NCBI GenBank assembly: GCA_016209525.1
Contig: JACQWK010000652.1
Location: 1-51,585 of the forward strand
DNA length: 51,585 nt
Reading direction: 5' to 3'
Source of the DNA: Verrucomicrobiota bacterium
Lineage (GTDB): Bacteria; Verrucomicrobiota; Verrucomicrobiia; Limisphaerales; SIBE01
How positions within the stretch are numbered: position 1 is the first letter of the stretch; each line of letters starts with the position of its first letter. Below the pieces are notes generated by a model, which worked only from the letters and a program-made list of their open reading frames with translations, was not told the DNA's origin and made no database searches. Of the stretch, positions 8,853-17,332 are shown one piece after another. The position numbers and the translations under genes were made by a program.

Positions 8853-8902
8853 GTAGCTGCCGACGTGAGGAGGCGGACCCATTTACGATTTACGATTCTC
8901 GG
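8853..8902. repeat. Short repeat (GTAGC-GCCGACGTGAGGAGGCGGA type)
   Basis: The first 25 bases recur at 16250-16274 and, in a degenerate form, at 18942-18966. The adjoining TTTACGATTTACGATT segment recurs inverted at about 18976-18991. A shared intergenic repeat family is the simplest explanation. Confidence 0.65.
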
Positions 8903-9019
8903 TTGACCTGAGCAGTTCCAGCGAATTTACTATCCGTTCCGTGAGCTTCACGGCTCCGGCATCCAGCAGAATTCTTGAAAGCGGATTGCGCTAAATTTTG
9001 AAAAAGTAATAAAGGCACC

Positions 9020-10561
9020 ATGATTTCGACTTCGATTGACCATCGGCTGAAATTTCAGCAGTGGTTTTGGTACGGGCTCATCGGATTTTGCGCCCTCCTG
9101 GCCGGATACTATTTGGCGCGAAACTCCGTGCTCGTCGCGCTGGGCGTGGTCGGCGTGCTGGGCTTGATGACTTTGCCCTATCATTCGAAACTGTCGATCA
9201 TCTTGGCGGTCGCGACCTTCAACTCGGCGCTGATCGTGCCGCTCTTTCCCGGAAGACCTTATGTTTGGGAATTTGCCGCGCTGCTCGGTTGGTCGGGTCT
9301 GATCATTATTCTCTGTATGCGCCAGTATGCGCCGGACTCAGCCAGAGTGCTGCGGGAACATCGTTGGTTGGTGGTTGGAGTCATCGGATACTGCCTGATC
9401 CTGATGGTCACTATGTTTTACCGCGGCGTTGGGCTTCGCATTTTCGGGTCGGGCCAGATGGGAGGACGGTACTATTTCCAGCAGTTGACCTGCGCCATCT
9501 TCCCTTTCTTGTTCGTGTTCTGCCGTCCCTCGGAGAAGACGATTGTTCGGCTCTTGATTTGGCAGTATTTGCTGACGACGACCTACCTGATTTCCGATTT
9601 TGTTCTCTCCAAAGCGCCCGAAGCCTTGCTCTTTGTCTTGCAGTTTTTCGAACTGTCGGGTGACGCCGTCAATTTCGAGCTCCAGGCCCTGCGCTTCGGC
9701 ATTCGGCGATACCAATCCTTTTACGTGGTTTGCAGCGGCCTTTTCTTCCTGATGTTGCTGAGATATAACTTACGCGATTTCTTCGGACGAAAAGCCCTCT
9801 ATTTGGTGCCGATGGCGCTGACCACGCTCTCCGTCGGAATGGTCAGCGGCCATCGTTATCTGGCCGTGATCATTTTAGGCGTGCTGGCCTTCAGCTCCTA
9901 CGCGGAACGCTTCTTCACCATGAGGAATACCTTCATCGCTCTCGGCGGCGCGGTCCTGGTGTTGTCCACCACCTACGCCATCGCCGAACGGCTGCCACTC
10001 GCGGCGCAAAGAGTCGTCTCGTTCCTGCCGGCCGTGAAAATCGATCCGCGCGCCCGGATCGACGCGGACAATACGCTGGAAGTCCGCCGCGTGCTCCGCA
10101 AAATCGGAATGGATATGGCGCCGCAGTACTTCTGGATCGGACGAGGATTCGAAGTCGCCGCGGTGGACTACTCTTGGGATTGGGATCCCACCACCATCAC
10201 GGGCCATGTCAACCAAGGACGGTTCTTCAACGGATTTGTCGGCCTCATGGTGAACACGGGTGTGTTTGGGACGGCCTTCATGATTTTGTTTCTCTCTTCG
10301 GGAGCCCTTTTGGGCTGGAGAATCCTTCGCCATTTGCGAAATTATGGGTGCGAGGATGACTTTTCGCGGGTCTGCAAGCTGGTCGCCAGCCTTTGGATCG
10401 GCAATGTGATCGCGTTTATTTTTCTTCACGGAGACAGCGAATACGCGCTGAAAACCTTCTCCATTCAGGCCGGGCTGATGCTGACGTGCCACCAACATCT
10501 GCAGAGAAGGTTAGCTGCCGGAGCCAATGAGGCGCCCGTGACCGCAAATCCGGCAGGTTAA
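9020..10561 (+). CDS. Polytopic membrane protein, O-antigen polymerase-like
   Basis: A 513-residue protein with about ten to twelve hydrophobic segments and a large extracytoplasmic region at about 335-405 that includes FWIGRGFEV and GHVNQGRFFNGFVGLMVNTGV. This is the layout of Wzy-type polymerases and O-antigen ligase relatives, in which the polar loop near the C-terminus holds the catalytic Arg and His residues. Sequence motifs are weak, so the exact activity is uncertain. AAGG four bases before the ATG at 9020 supports the start. Two different Wzy-like proteins side by side suggest one polymerase and one ligase, or two steps of one exopolysaccharide pathway. Confidence 0.75.
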   Translation: MISTSIDHRLKFQQWFWYGLIGFCALLAGYYLARNSVLVALGVVGVLGLMTLPYHSKLSIILAVATFNSALIVPLFPGRPYVWEFAALLGWSGLIIILCMRQYAPDSARVLREHRWLVVGVIGYCLILMVTMFYRGVGLRIFGSGQMGGRYYFQQLTCAIFPFLFVFCRPSEKTIVRLLIWQYLLTTTYLISDFVLSKAPEALLFVLQFFELSGDAVNFELQALRFGIRRYQSFYVVCSGLFFLMLLRYNLRDFFGRKALYLVPMALTTLSVGMVSGHRYLAVIILGVLAFSSYAERFFTMRNTFIALGGAVLVLSTTYAIAERLPLAAQRVVSFLPAVKIDPRARIDADNTLEVRRVLRKIGMDMAPQYFWIGRGFEVAAVDYSWDWDPTTITGHVNQGRFFNGFVGLMVNTGVFGTAFMILFLSSGALLGWRILRHLRNYGCEDDFSRVCKLVASLWIGNVIAFIFLHGDSEYALKTFSIQAGLMLTCHQHLQRRLAAGANEAPVTANPAG

Positions 10562-10567
10562 AATCCG

Positions 10568-10690
10568 AAACCGCGAATGGACACGAATCAACGCGAATTC
10601 TTCAATGGAATGTTCGTTGTCGTCAGGGTGAGCCGATTTGCCTGTTTAAGCCATTGGCTATTCGCGTTCATTCGCTTTCATTCGCGGTTC
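10568..10690. repeat. Inverted repeat of CGCGAAT-rich type
   Basis: The left arm (about 10569-10600) and right arm (10657-10690) are imperfect reverse complements, each built from CGCGAAT and CGAAT words. The element fills most of the 190-bp gap between the Wzy-like gene and the SGNH gene. Confidence 0.7.
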
Positions 10691-10751
10691 GATCGCCGTT
10701 GCTAAGGTCACGGTGCAAGCGGGTCACCGTCTGACGTCGATTTGAAACCGA

Positions 10752-11825
10752 ATGAGCCGCGCGAAACGTCTCGTCTTCTGGGCGGCGATGCTGACCCTCA
10801 GCAACGCCTTCGCGCTGCTGGCCCTTGAGTTGTCCTTGCGGTGGCTCCAGGCGCGGGCCACGCGCGCGCTTCTCGCGGAGCAGTCCAAGGCCGTCGTGAT
10901 CCGGTCGGAGATACCTGGGCTCCATTACACGCTCAGGCCCGGAGCGACCAACCGGAATTACTCCTACAACAGTCTCGGGTTCAACATGCCCGAACGGCCA
11001 GCGCGTAAGCCGCCGGGGATTTGGCGCATCGCCGCCGTGGGGGACTCGTTTACGGAGGGCTACGGCGCCGATTCAAGCGCGGATGCGTTTCCGAACAAGC
11101 TGGAGAAGCTGCTCCGCGAGCGGTTCCGCCGTCAAGACATCGAAGTTTGGAACTGCGGTACGGGCGGCTACAACGTGGATCAAGTGTTCCTCACGTTGTC
11201 CTGCATTGTCACCAATTACAGCCCGGACGCGGTGATCTACGGTTTCTGCTTCAACGATTACTGGGGTCCGAATCTATATCTGGAAGGCCAAGCCGGGCAG
11301 CCGGCGGGCGCCGAAGCGCTCGCCGAAGCCCGAATTGGAATCCTCGACCGCATCAAAGCGCTGCGAACCGTCATGCTGGTCAAAAACCTTTATGACAGCA
11401 TTCATTACCGGGTGAACGGTTATCTGCCTGTATTCGTGGACCGCAAAATCGGCTATCCCTCGTGGCAGGCGATGAAACTTCGCATCACGGAAATGCGCGA
11501 TTTCTGCCGGGCGCGCGGCTGGCCGTTTGCGGTCTGCCTCCTGCCGTTTCCGCAGTTCCTTTACGTGAAGGACGCGCGCAACTTGGCCTTGAAGGACCTG
11601 CGGGCAAACTTGGAGCGAGAAGGCATACCTTTTGTCGATACCACGCCCATTCTGCGCGAGCATAGGTCAGAAAAGCTGTTCATGGACCTGGACAACCATC
11701 CCAACTCGCGCGGATACGAATTGATCGCGGAGGGTTTGGCCGAGTGGATGACGACCAACCGGTCCGCCTTTTTGCCGGAGGGCGAGAGACGATCTGGAGT
11801 GGAGACTCCTGAAGATGCGCGATAA
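10752..11825 (+). CDS. SGNH/GDSL hydrolase family protein
   Basis: A 357-residue protein with an N-terminal membrane segment (about residues 7-27) and clear SGNH blocks: nucleophile in AAVGDSFTEGYG (Ser near residue 99), GTGGYN (block II), GFCFNDYWG (block III Asn) and DLDNHPNSRGYELIA with the catalytic Asp-His pair near 319-322. Likely role: O-acyl ester transfer or hydrolysis on a surface polysaccharide, as judged from neighbours. Its last 11 bases overlap the start of the GT39 gene, so the two are coupled. It is a different subtype from the SGNH protein at 4953, which lacks the canonical block III. Confidence 0.88.
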   Translation: MSRAKRLVFWAAMLTLSNAFALLALELSLRWLQARATRALLAEQSKAVVIRSEIPGLHYTLRPGATNRNYSYNSLGFNMPERPARKPPGIWRIAAVGDSFTEGYGADSSADAFPNKLEKLLRERFRRQDIEVWNCGTGGYNVDQVFLTLSCIVTNYSPDAVIYGFCFNDYWGPNLYLEGQAGQPAGAEALAEARIGILDRIKALRTVMLVKNLYDSIHYRVNGYLPVFVDRKIGYPSWQAMKLRITEMRDFCRARGWPFAVCLLPFPQFLYVKDARNLALKDLRANLEREGIPFVDTTPILREHRSEKLFMDLDNHPNSRGYELIAEGLAEWMTTNRSAFLPEGERRSGVETPEDAR

Positions 11826-13479
11826 CGAATACCAACCTCGATCTGGACCACTTTTCTGTCGCTTTGGCTCGTTTCCGTTGCTTCTGCTCACCGGCTTCAT
11901 CCTGCGCTTCCTGGCCATCAACCAACCACTGATCGACGCTCATCTCGTCCGGCAGACGCAAACTGCGGATTGGACTCGCAACGCGGCTCAAGAAGAGGGC
12001 TGGCCTCTCAGTGCCGAGGTGAGCTGGCGCGGAAACACGGGCGCGCGGTTGATCCTTGAATTCCCGATCTACAACTACCTGGTCATTGGCGCTTGGCGGG
12101 TGTTCGGCAATCTCGATATGGCCGGGAAGGCTGTGTCGATTGGTTTGTGGGCGCTCTCCTTCGTGGTGCTCCAAGGCATCTGGCGGCGTTTGTTGGACGA
12201 GCGGCAAACATTTTGGGCCAATGTCTTGTTCGTCGCTTCGCCGCTCTCGATCTTCTTCGGCCAAGCTTTCATGCCCGAAATGTGCATTCAGTTCTGCGCA
12301 TTTGCAGCGCTCCACCAACTGTTGCTTTACCGGCAAACCCGCAGGCTCCCTTGCTATGCCTTATTCGCCGCGTCGGGATTGGCTGGGTTGCTGGTGAAAT
12401 CGCTGGAAATCTCCCATCTCTACGTCGTGGCGCTACTCGTCTTCTGGAAGATGGATGGACCAAAGCTGTTTCTCCGGCCCCAACATTGGATCGGCGGGCT
12501 GATCACACTCGCTGCCTACATGGCTTGGACGCGATACGTGGATCAGGTGAACGCGGCGTCTTTCCCTGCTTGGACAGCGTCCGTGCTGGCGAAGGATTTC
12601 TTGGGCGAATGGGTGCAACGGCTCAATTGGCATTTCTACTTCAAGGTCGTCGCTTATCTGGCAGCATTTGCCGCAGGTCCAATCGGGCTGATCGTCGCAT
12701 GTCTGGGCTTCTCCCGGCGCACTGAAGGGAATGCGTTTGGCTTTTGGTGGGTCTGGTCGCTAGCTTTTTTCTATCTGGTCTGGGGCATGAAGACGGCCGG
12801 TGTGCACAGCTACTACAATTTGCCCGCCCTCGGCCCGCTCTGTTTTCTGTTTGGCCTGGCCATGCCGCTGGTCATTGACCGCCTTCGGAAAGCCACCGAG
12901 CGCTCCAACGTAGGCCAGGCTTCAAGCCTGCCTAGTCTAGGCAATTCCACTTCGAACTTAGAGGCAGGCAAGATTCCTGCCCTGCTTTCAAAGCGCGCTC
13001 TCAAACATGCTCGCCTAGGAATTCTGTGGGTTCTCCTGTTCGTGCCGTTGATTGCGGGATCCCTCTATTTGTTCCGGCAAGACCGGACGATTTACGAAGC
13101 AGCCTCTTGGGTGAAAGCCCATTCCAGGGAGACCGATCTGGTCGTCCTTCGTGTCAATCACCGGCGGGATAACAACGCTTATCCGGAGTATCCGGCTTTC
13201 TCGTACTTGGCGCAGCGAAAAACTTGGATCGACACCGTCCGCCTGAGCGAATCCGACCGAGAACGCGCCCTGACCACCGCGACGTGGGCGGTCATGACTC
13301 AGCCGCCGAAGCAATCAACCTGGGCCGAGAAAGTGCGGGATCATATCGCGCGCTATGTGCCGCTCACCGAAGTGACCGGCTGGCCAACGCCAGGCTTTGG
13401 TTTCGTCCCCGCCTATTCCAACGAAGGATTCGTGGTTTATCGCAAGGAATCTTCACCCCAGTCTTCGATCTCTCCATAG
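11815..13479 (+). CDS. ArnT-like (GT39) membrane glycosyltransferase
   Basis: A 554-residue polytopic protein of the GT-C class. The first loop holds the acidic and polar motif INQPLIDAHLVRQTQ near residues 36-50, the equivalent of the Asp/Glu-containing catalytic loop of polyprenyl-phosphate-sugar dependent transferases. About ten membrane segments follow, with a soluble C-terminal domain after residue 415. These enzymes take sugars from polyprenyl-phosphate carriers on the outer side of the membrane. The ATG at 11815 overlaps the upstream SGNH gene by 11 bp. Oddity: residues around 365-391 are encoded by an inserted palindromic repeat (12909-12986) and read as a low-complexity hinge. The 3' end overlaps the convergent fusion gene by 27 bp. 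Confidence 0.85.
   Translation: MRDNEYQPRSGPLFCRFGSFPLLLLTGFILRFLAINQPLIDAHLVRQTQTADWTRNAAQEEGWPLSAEVSWRGNTGARLILEFPIYNYLVIGAWRVFGNLDMAGKAVSIGLWALSFVVLQGIWRRLLDERQTFWANVLFVASPLSIFFGQAFMPEMCIQFCAFAALHQLLLYRQTRRLPCYALFAASGLAGLLVKSLEISHLYVVALLVFWKMDGPKLFLRPQHWIGGLITLAAYMAWTRYVDQVNAASFPAWTASVLAKDFLGEWVQRLNWHFYFKVVAYLAAFAAGPIGLIVACLGFSRRTEGNAFGFWWVWSLAFFYLVWGMKTAGVHSYYNLPALGPLCFLFGLAMPLVIDRLRKATERSNVGQASSLPSLGNSTSNLEAGKIPALLSKRALKHARLGILWVLLFVPLIAGSLYLFRQDRTIYEAASWVKAHSRETDLVVLRVNHRRDNNAYPEYPAFSYLAQRKTWIDTVRLSESDRERALTTATWAVMTQPPKQSTWAEKVRDHIARYVPLTEVTGWPTPGFGFVPAYSNEGFVVYRKESSPQSSISP
12909..12986. repeat. Palindromic repeat inserted in frame in the GT39 gene
   Basis: Two imperfectly inverted arms, around CAGGCTTCAAGCCTGCC and GGCAGGCAAGATTCCTGCC, lie inside the coding region without breaking the frame. 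The encoded segment (NVGQASSLP ... EAGKIPALL) looks unlike the flanking membrane protein. A similar word, CAACGTCGGGCAGGCTTC, occurs in the intergenic region at about 2233-2250. Confidence 0.7.
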
Positions 13480-16095
13480 ACTGGACTTGAGAAAATCCCA
13501 AAACCAGCGCGAGCGAGTGGCGGTTTGCACGGGTTTGGTTCGGTTCGCAGCCTCTTGTTTCTTGGAACCCGACACTCCAAGCTCGATCTTGATGAGGCCC
13601 ATTTCCTTGGCGGTCTCGTCGAGAAATACCCCCACCAAACGCCGCAAATCCCGCTGGACGCTATCAAGCCACCATCCGAACGCGGGCAGCGACAGCAACA
13701 GGAACCAAACCCAGGGCGCCACCGACCCGACGGATCCAATAATCAGCAACTCCAGTCCGGCCATGCTCCAGAACGTGGTCTTTGCGAGCAAGGTCCACCG
13801 GGTCTTAAACCGGCATCGAATCAATCTCTTGTCCTGCGCCAACTCCTCGGCCGCGCTGAGGAGCTGCAAATGGCACCACCGGTTGCCGAGAATCTCGATG
13901 TCGAAAAGGTTCCAGCCTGTGTCCTGCTTGTTGGGCCAGCCTCGGCGATCCAGCCGTTCCATGATGCCGGCCAGAAATTCCGTGCGGCCCAGGTTCCGTT
14001 CGTTCCAATAGGCCGCCTCGTCGAATCGTTGACCGGCTTCCTTCAGATTCAACGAATCGAGCGTTTCGTAATCCGCCAAGCGGGTCCGAGGCACGGTCAA
14101 GCGTCCCCGGTAGCGCGCCCAACCCCGCACGATCGGCTGCAAAAAGAAGAGGAGAGCCACCAGCGGACGCGACCAAACCCGCCGCTTTGACGCGGGCAGT
14201 TCGGCTTGGGCTGCGGCCACGGCGCAAACCGCCAGCGACAGGGCGACGCTCGTCAATGCCAAAGGCAGGAAAGGGTCGATGACAACGCTCAGCACGAAGA
14301 GGGGCAGCGTGAGCAACACGTGGTATTCGAGGCTCGTGACCAGCATCAGCGCGACCGACGGCGGCGCGCTATAGAGGGTCTGAAAGAAACCGCTCCCGAA
14401 GACTCCGTGATAAATGATGTGAGACCGCGTGATCACTCCAAACTTCGCCGGCGAGTAGATGCGGCCGCGCCACTGGCTGCCTCCAAACCAGTTGAAATAC
14501 TCCGGGTGGCGATGAACCAGCAGCGCTTCCGACTCTCCGTAGCCCCTTTGCTGTTTCAAATAATCGACCACCGCGGAGCGGCGGTAATGCCAGACAAATC
14601 CAGCCGGACTGAAGGCGAGCCTGTACCCGTGCTGCTGGAGCCTCCAGCAAATGTCCACGTCATCGCCGGCTTTGCGAAAGAGCAGATCAAATCCGCCGAC
14701 TTCCAGCAAGGCCCACTTGTAAAACGCCATGTTGCATCCGGGTATGTGTTCGGCTAACCGGTCAGTCAGCATCACGTGAGTTGGACCGCCGGGCGACACC
14801 ATCACGGCCGCGCCAATCCAGGAATCATCAGGCGGCAGCAGGTTATGGCCGCCAATGCCCACGCAACGGCTGTTGAGCAGGTCGCCCACGACGTAGTAAA
14901 GCCAATCCCGGTCGGCGCGGCAATCGGCGTCCGTAAACGCCACGATCTCCCCGCGCGCCGCTTCGATCCCAGTGTTCCGGGCGGCAGAGAGCCCCTGGTT
15001 CATCGGGTGGCGGAGATAACGGACCGTCGGGTGCCGCGACGCGATCTCCGCCGTGCCGTCGGTGGAGCCATCATCGACGAGAATCAGTTCGTACGAAGGA
15101 TAGTTCAAGGCTTCGAGCGAATCCAAACACCCTGCCAACGTTCTCGCTCCGTTGTAGCATGCGACCACGACGGAGACCGCGGGCTGCTGCCGCAATGGGA
15201 AGTAAGGGGCGTCCTGAAACATCCACTGCACGGTCGAAAAGGACGGCTTGGGTTGCCGTCGGCGCGTCGTCACGCCAAAGGCCCAATCTTCGATCTGCCG
15301 GCCGTCTTTGAACCAATCGTCGGTGAAGCAGTAAACAATCCCGCCAGCCAGACCGGCGCGATAGATCGACTCGATCTGCCATGTCAGGATCTCGCACTTG
15401 CGATCCTCGCCTTCGCGGAGCGAATCAATGCCGAATTCTCCCAAAATGAGCGGCTGGGCCTCCGCGATCATCTGCAGCCTCGCGAGGTAATTCTCGAACG
15501 GTTTCTGCTGGTGGATGTAAACGTTGAAGCAATGGAAATCGATTTCGCGGGGGCGAAGAAACTCCGTCGGCGGATAATTGCCAAACGTGCACAGGCACTC
15601 CGGATCGGCAGCTTTCACGAGGGCCACCAACTCATCGATGAATTCCGCGACTCGGGCGGCGCCGCTCCAGCGGACGATATCCGGGGGAATCTCGTTCACC
15701 ACGCTGAGAGCAAACACCGCCGGATGGCTCGCGCACGCGCGGGCGGCTTCACGAACCGCCATCCGCGCTTCTTGGCGCGATCGCTCGGAGTCCAGAAAGC
15801 AAAGATGTTTGTTCCAGGGAATGTCCACCAGGATCTTCAGCTCATGTTGAGCCGCCAAATCCATGATCCAAACCGCGGGCCGATCATAAACGCGCAACAG
15901 ATTCACGCTGAGTTCGCGGATCTTGGCGAAATCTTTCCTGGCTTGTTCTTCATCAGGAAACGGCTCGCCCCGGCCATTCGGCGCGAAAGGGCCGTACGTC
16001 ACCCCCTTGGGGTGAAATTTCGTTTTCCCCTGGCGGAAAAATTTCCCGTCAACTCGGACGCGGCCAGGATCTGTCGCTGAACGACGCATGTGCAT
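13453..16095 (-). CDS. Fusion of glycosidase-like TIM barrel and GT2 glycosyltransferase with membrane segments
   Basis: An 880-residue protein in three parts. Residues 10-300 look like a GH2-type TIM barrel: a candidate acid/base Glu135 sits in SVVNEIPP and a candidate nucleophile Glu220 in LILGEFGID, both after beta strands as expected of clan GH-A. Residues 305-550 are a GT2 glycosyltransferase with DDGSTDGT (341-348), the metal-binding TDADC (388-392) and GDDVDICWRL (477-486). Residues 580-660 and about 790-815 hold membrane segments. The protein may combine synthesis with trimming or remodelling of a glycan, but the barrel would have to lie on the cytoplasmic side with the GT2 domain, so it could instead bind rather than cut. 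It is convergent with the GT39 gene (27-bp overlap). The start is ATG at 16095, or 16089. Confidence 0.85.
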   Translation of the reverse strand: MHMRRSATDPGRVRVDGKFFRQGKTKFHPKGVTYGPFAPNGRGEPFPDEEQARKDFAKIRELSVNLLRVYDRPAVWIMDLAAQHELKILVDIPWNKHLCFLDSERSRQEARMAVREAARACASHPAVFALSVVNEIPPDIVRWSGAARVAEFIDELVALVKAADPECLCTFGNYPPTEFLRPREIDFHCFNVYIHQQKPFENYLARLQMIAEAQPLILGEFGIDSLREGEDRKCEILTWQIESIYRAGLAGGIVYCFTDDWFKDGRQIEDWAFGVTTRRRQPKPSFSTVQWMFQDAPYFPLRQQPAVSVVVACYNGARTLAGCLDSLEALNYPSYELILVDDGSTDGTAEIASRHPTVRYLRHPMNQGLSAARNTGIEAARGEIVAFTDADCRADRDWLYYVVGDLLNSRCVGIGGHNLLPPDDSWIGAAVMVSPGGPTHVMLTDRLAEHIPGCNMAFYKWALLEVGGFDLLFRKAGDDVDICWRLQQHGYRLAFSPAGFVWHYRRSAVVDYLKQQRGYGESEALLVHRHPEYFNWFGGSQWRGRIYSPAKFGVITRSHIIYHGVFGSGFFQTLYSAPPSVALMLVTSLEYHVLLTLPLFVLSVVIDPFLPLALTSVALSLAVCAVAAAQAELPASKRRVWSRPLVALLFFLQPIVRGWARYRGRLTVPRTRLADYETLDSLNLKEAGQRFDEAAYWNERNLGRTEFLAGIMERLDRRGWPNKQDTGWNLFDIEILGNRWCHLQLLSAAEELAQDKRLIRCRFKTRWTLLAKTTFWSMAGLELLIIGSVGSVAPWVWFLLLSLPAFGWWLDSVQRDLRRLVGVFLDETAKEMGLIKIELGVSGSKKQEAANRTKPVQTATRSRWFWDFLKSSLWRDRRLG

Positions 16096-16676
16096 TAGAC
16101 GCCACCCAAGAGGGATTTAGTCATGAGGGCTCGATCGCGTGCCCGGAGCCGGGCAAACATTCGAAATACCAGAGGGCTGGCGACTGAGGTAGTGCATGCT
16201 TGATGGCTTAGCAAAGCGATATGCCGAACGCAAGATCGGACCAGGGCCCGTAGCCGCCGGCGTGAGGAGGCGGATTTCGGCGTTAATCACGCGGTTTTCG
16301 TTGGAATCTGGAACGCCTATTGGCGAAACCCGAGTGCCGAATGTCGAAAGAAGCCAGAAATCCGAATCCCGAATCTAGCCTGACAAAACTGAAGGCATGC
16401 CTGGAGATAACCTTCGCCGCCCGGTGTATCTGGTGCCGACAGGTTCTTTCGAAGCTCGGCTCAAAAAGGCTCGCTATTGGGTCGGCCTTCCGGTTTCGGG
16501 CTTGGGAATTCTTTCGGATTTCGGATCTCGTCATTCGGTATTCGCAGGACGATCGGGCCACCGAAATCAGCGAGGAACCTCCACTTTGCGGCTCATCAAC
16601 GAGAACTTCTGAACAGAAACCGTTCCGCAGCAACTCTCGCGTGCGCCCCCGCGTGAATTGAGGTAGGTTTCGGTGT
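16096..16676. repeat. Gene-free 581-bp stretch with inverted repeats
   Basis: The stretch holds a copy of the GTAGCCGCCGGCGTGAGG repeat (16250-16274). It also holds a larger element whose arms, about 16330-16375 and 16507-16544, are imperfect reverse complements made of CCGAAT/ATTCGG words. The upstream region of both the fusion gene and the thioesterase gene must be here, but I cannot point to promoters. No gene is supported. Confidence 0.65.
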
Positions 16677-17159
16677 ATGCAAAGCCTTCCCGGAACCAAA
16701 TCGTGTTTCGTCTGCGGCCGACACAATCCAATCGGTTTGAATCTTCGTTTTGAGACCGATGGTATTAGGGTTCAGACTCGGTTTGTGCCGAGCCCGACTC
16801 ATGTGGGCTTCAGGAACACAGTGCACGGCGGCCTCATCGCCACCTTGCTGGATGAGGTGATGGTCTGGGCGTGCGGTGTGAGGACGAAACGGTTCGCGTA
16901 TTGCGCCGAGATGACGGTGCGCTATGCGCATCCACTCCAGCCGGGGAGAGAAGTCTTGGCAGTCGGCGAGCTGGCGAACAACCGCCGAAACAAACTGTTT
17001 GAAGCCCGCGGTGAATTGCGAGATCCGGCTGGACTTGTTTTGGCGACGGCTGTGGGCAAGTACCTCCCAGTCAAGCAAGGCGATTGGGTCCAAATTGCGG
17101 AAGATTTTGAGCCGGGACTTGAGCCGATCCTTTGGGGTGATTCCGAGAATCGTCCGTAA
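16677..17159 (+). CDS. PaaI-type hotdog thioesterase
   Basis: A 160-residue single-domain hotdog-fold protein. The central helix motif HGGLIATLLDEVM (about residues 50-62) is the PaaI/YdiI signature with the catalytic acidic residue in LLDE. The N-terminal segment CFVCGRHNPIGLNLRF is characteristic of a PaaI subgroup in which CxxC precedes the domain. It probably hydrolyses an acyl- or aryl-CoA thioester in the cytoplasm; the substrate is not evident. It stands alone between repeat-rich stretches. Confidence 0.85.
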   Translation: MQSLPGTKSCFVCGRHNPIGLNLRFETDGIRVQTRFVPSPTHVGFRNTVHGGLIATLLDEVMVWACGVRTKRFAYCAEMTVRYAHPLQPGREVLAVGELANNRRNKLFEARGELRDPAGLVLATAVGKYLPVKQGDWVQIAEDFEPGLEPILWGDSENRP

Positions 17160-17332
17160 CGGCGGGCGTCCGCGCCTGCCTTAGAAGGCGGCATCTTGCC
17201 GTCCGGAGTCGGCGGAAAATCCGGGTGCGCGTGCGAATGTTCATGCCGGTACCGCCGGGCGAGACGCCGCGGCTCTACGGCAGGCGCGGACGCCCGCCGC
17301 CACGAGCGCCGACAAATTTGTGGGTGCGCTGG

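Noticed and set aside
14776-16080. A 434-codon open frame on the plus strand
   Set aside because: It is antisense to the GH-GT2 fusion gene, shows no recognisable domain and is an effect of high GC content.
16196-16378. Small 60-codon gene
   Set aside because: It is built from two repeat families and has no recognisable features or ribosome binding site.
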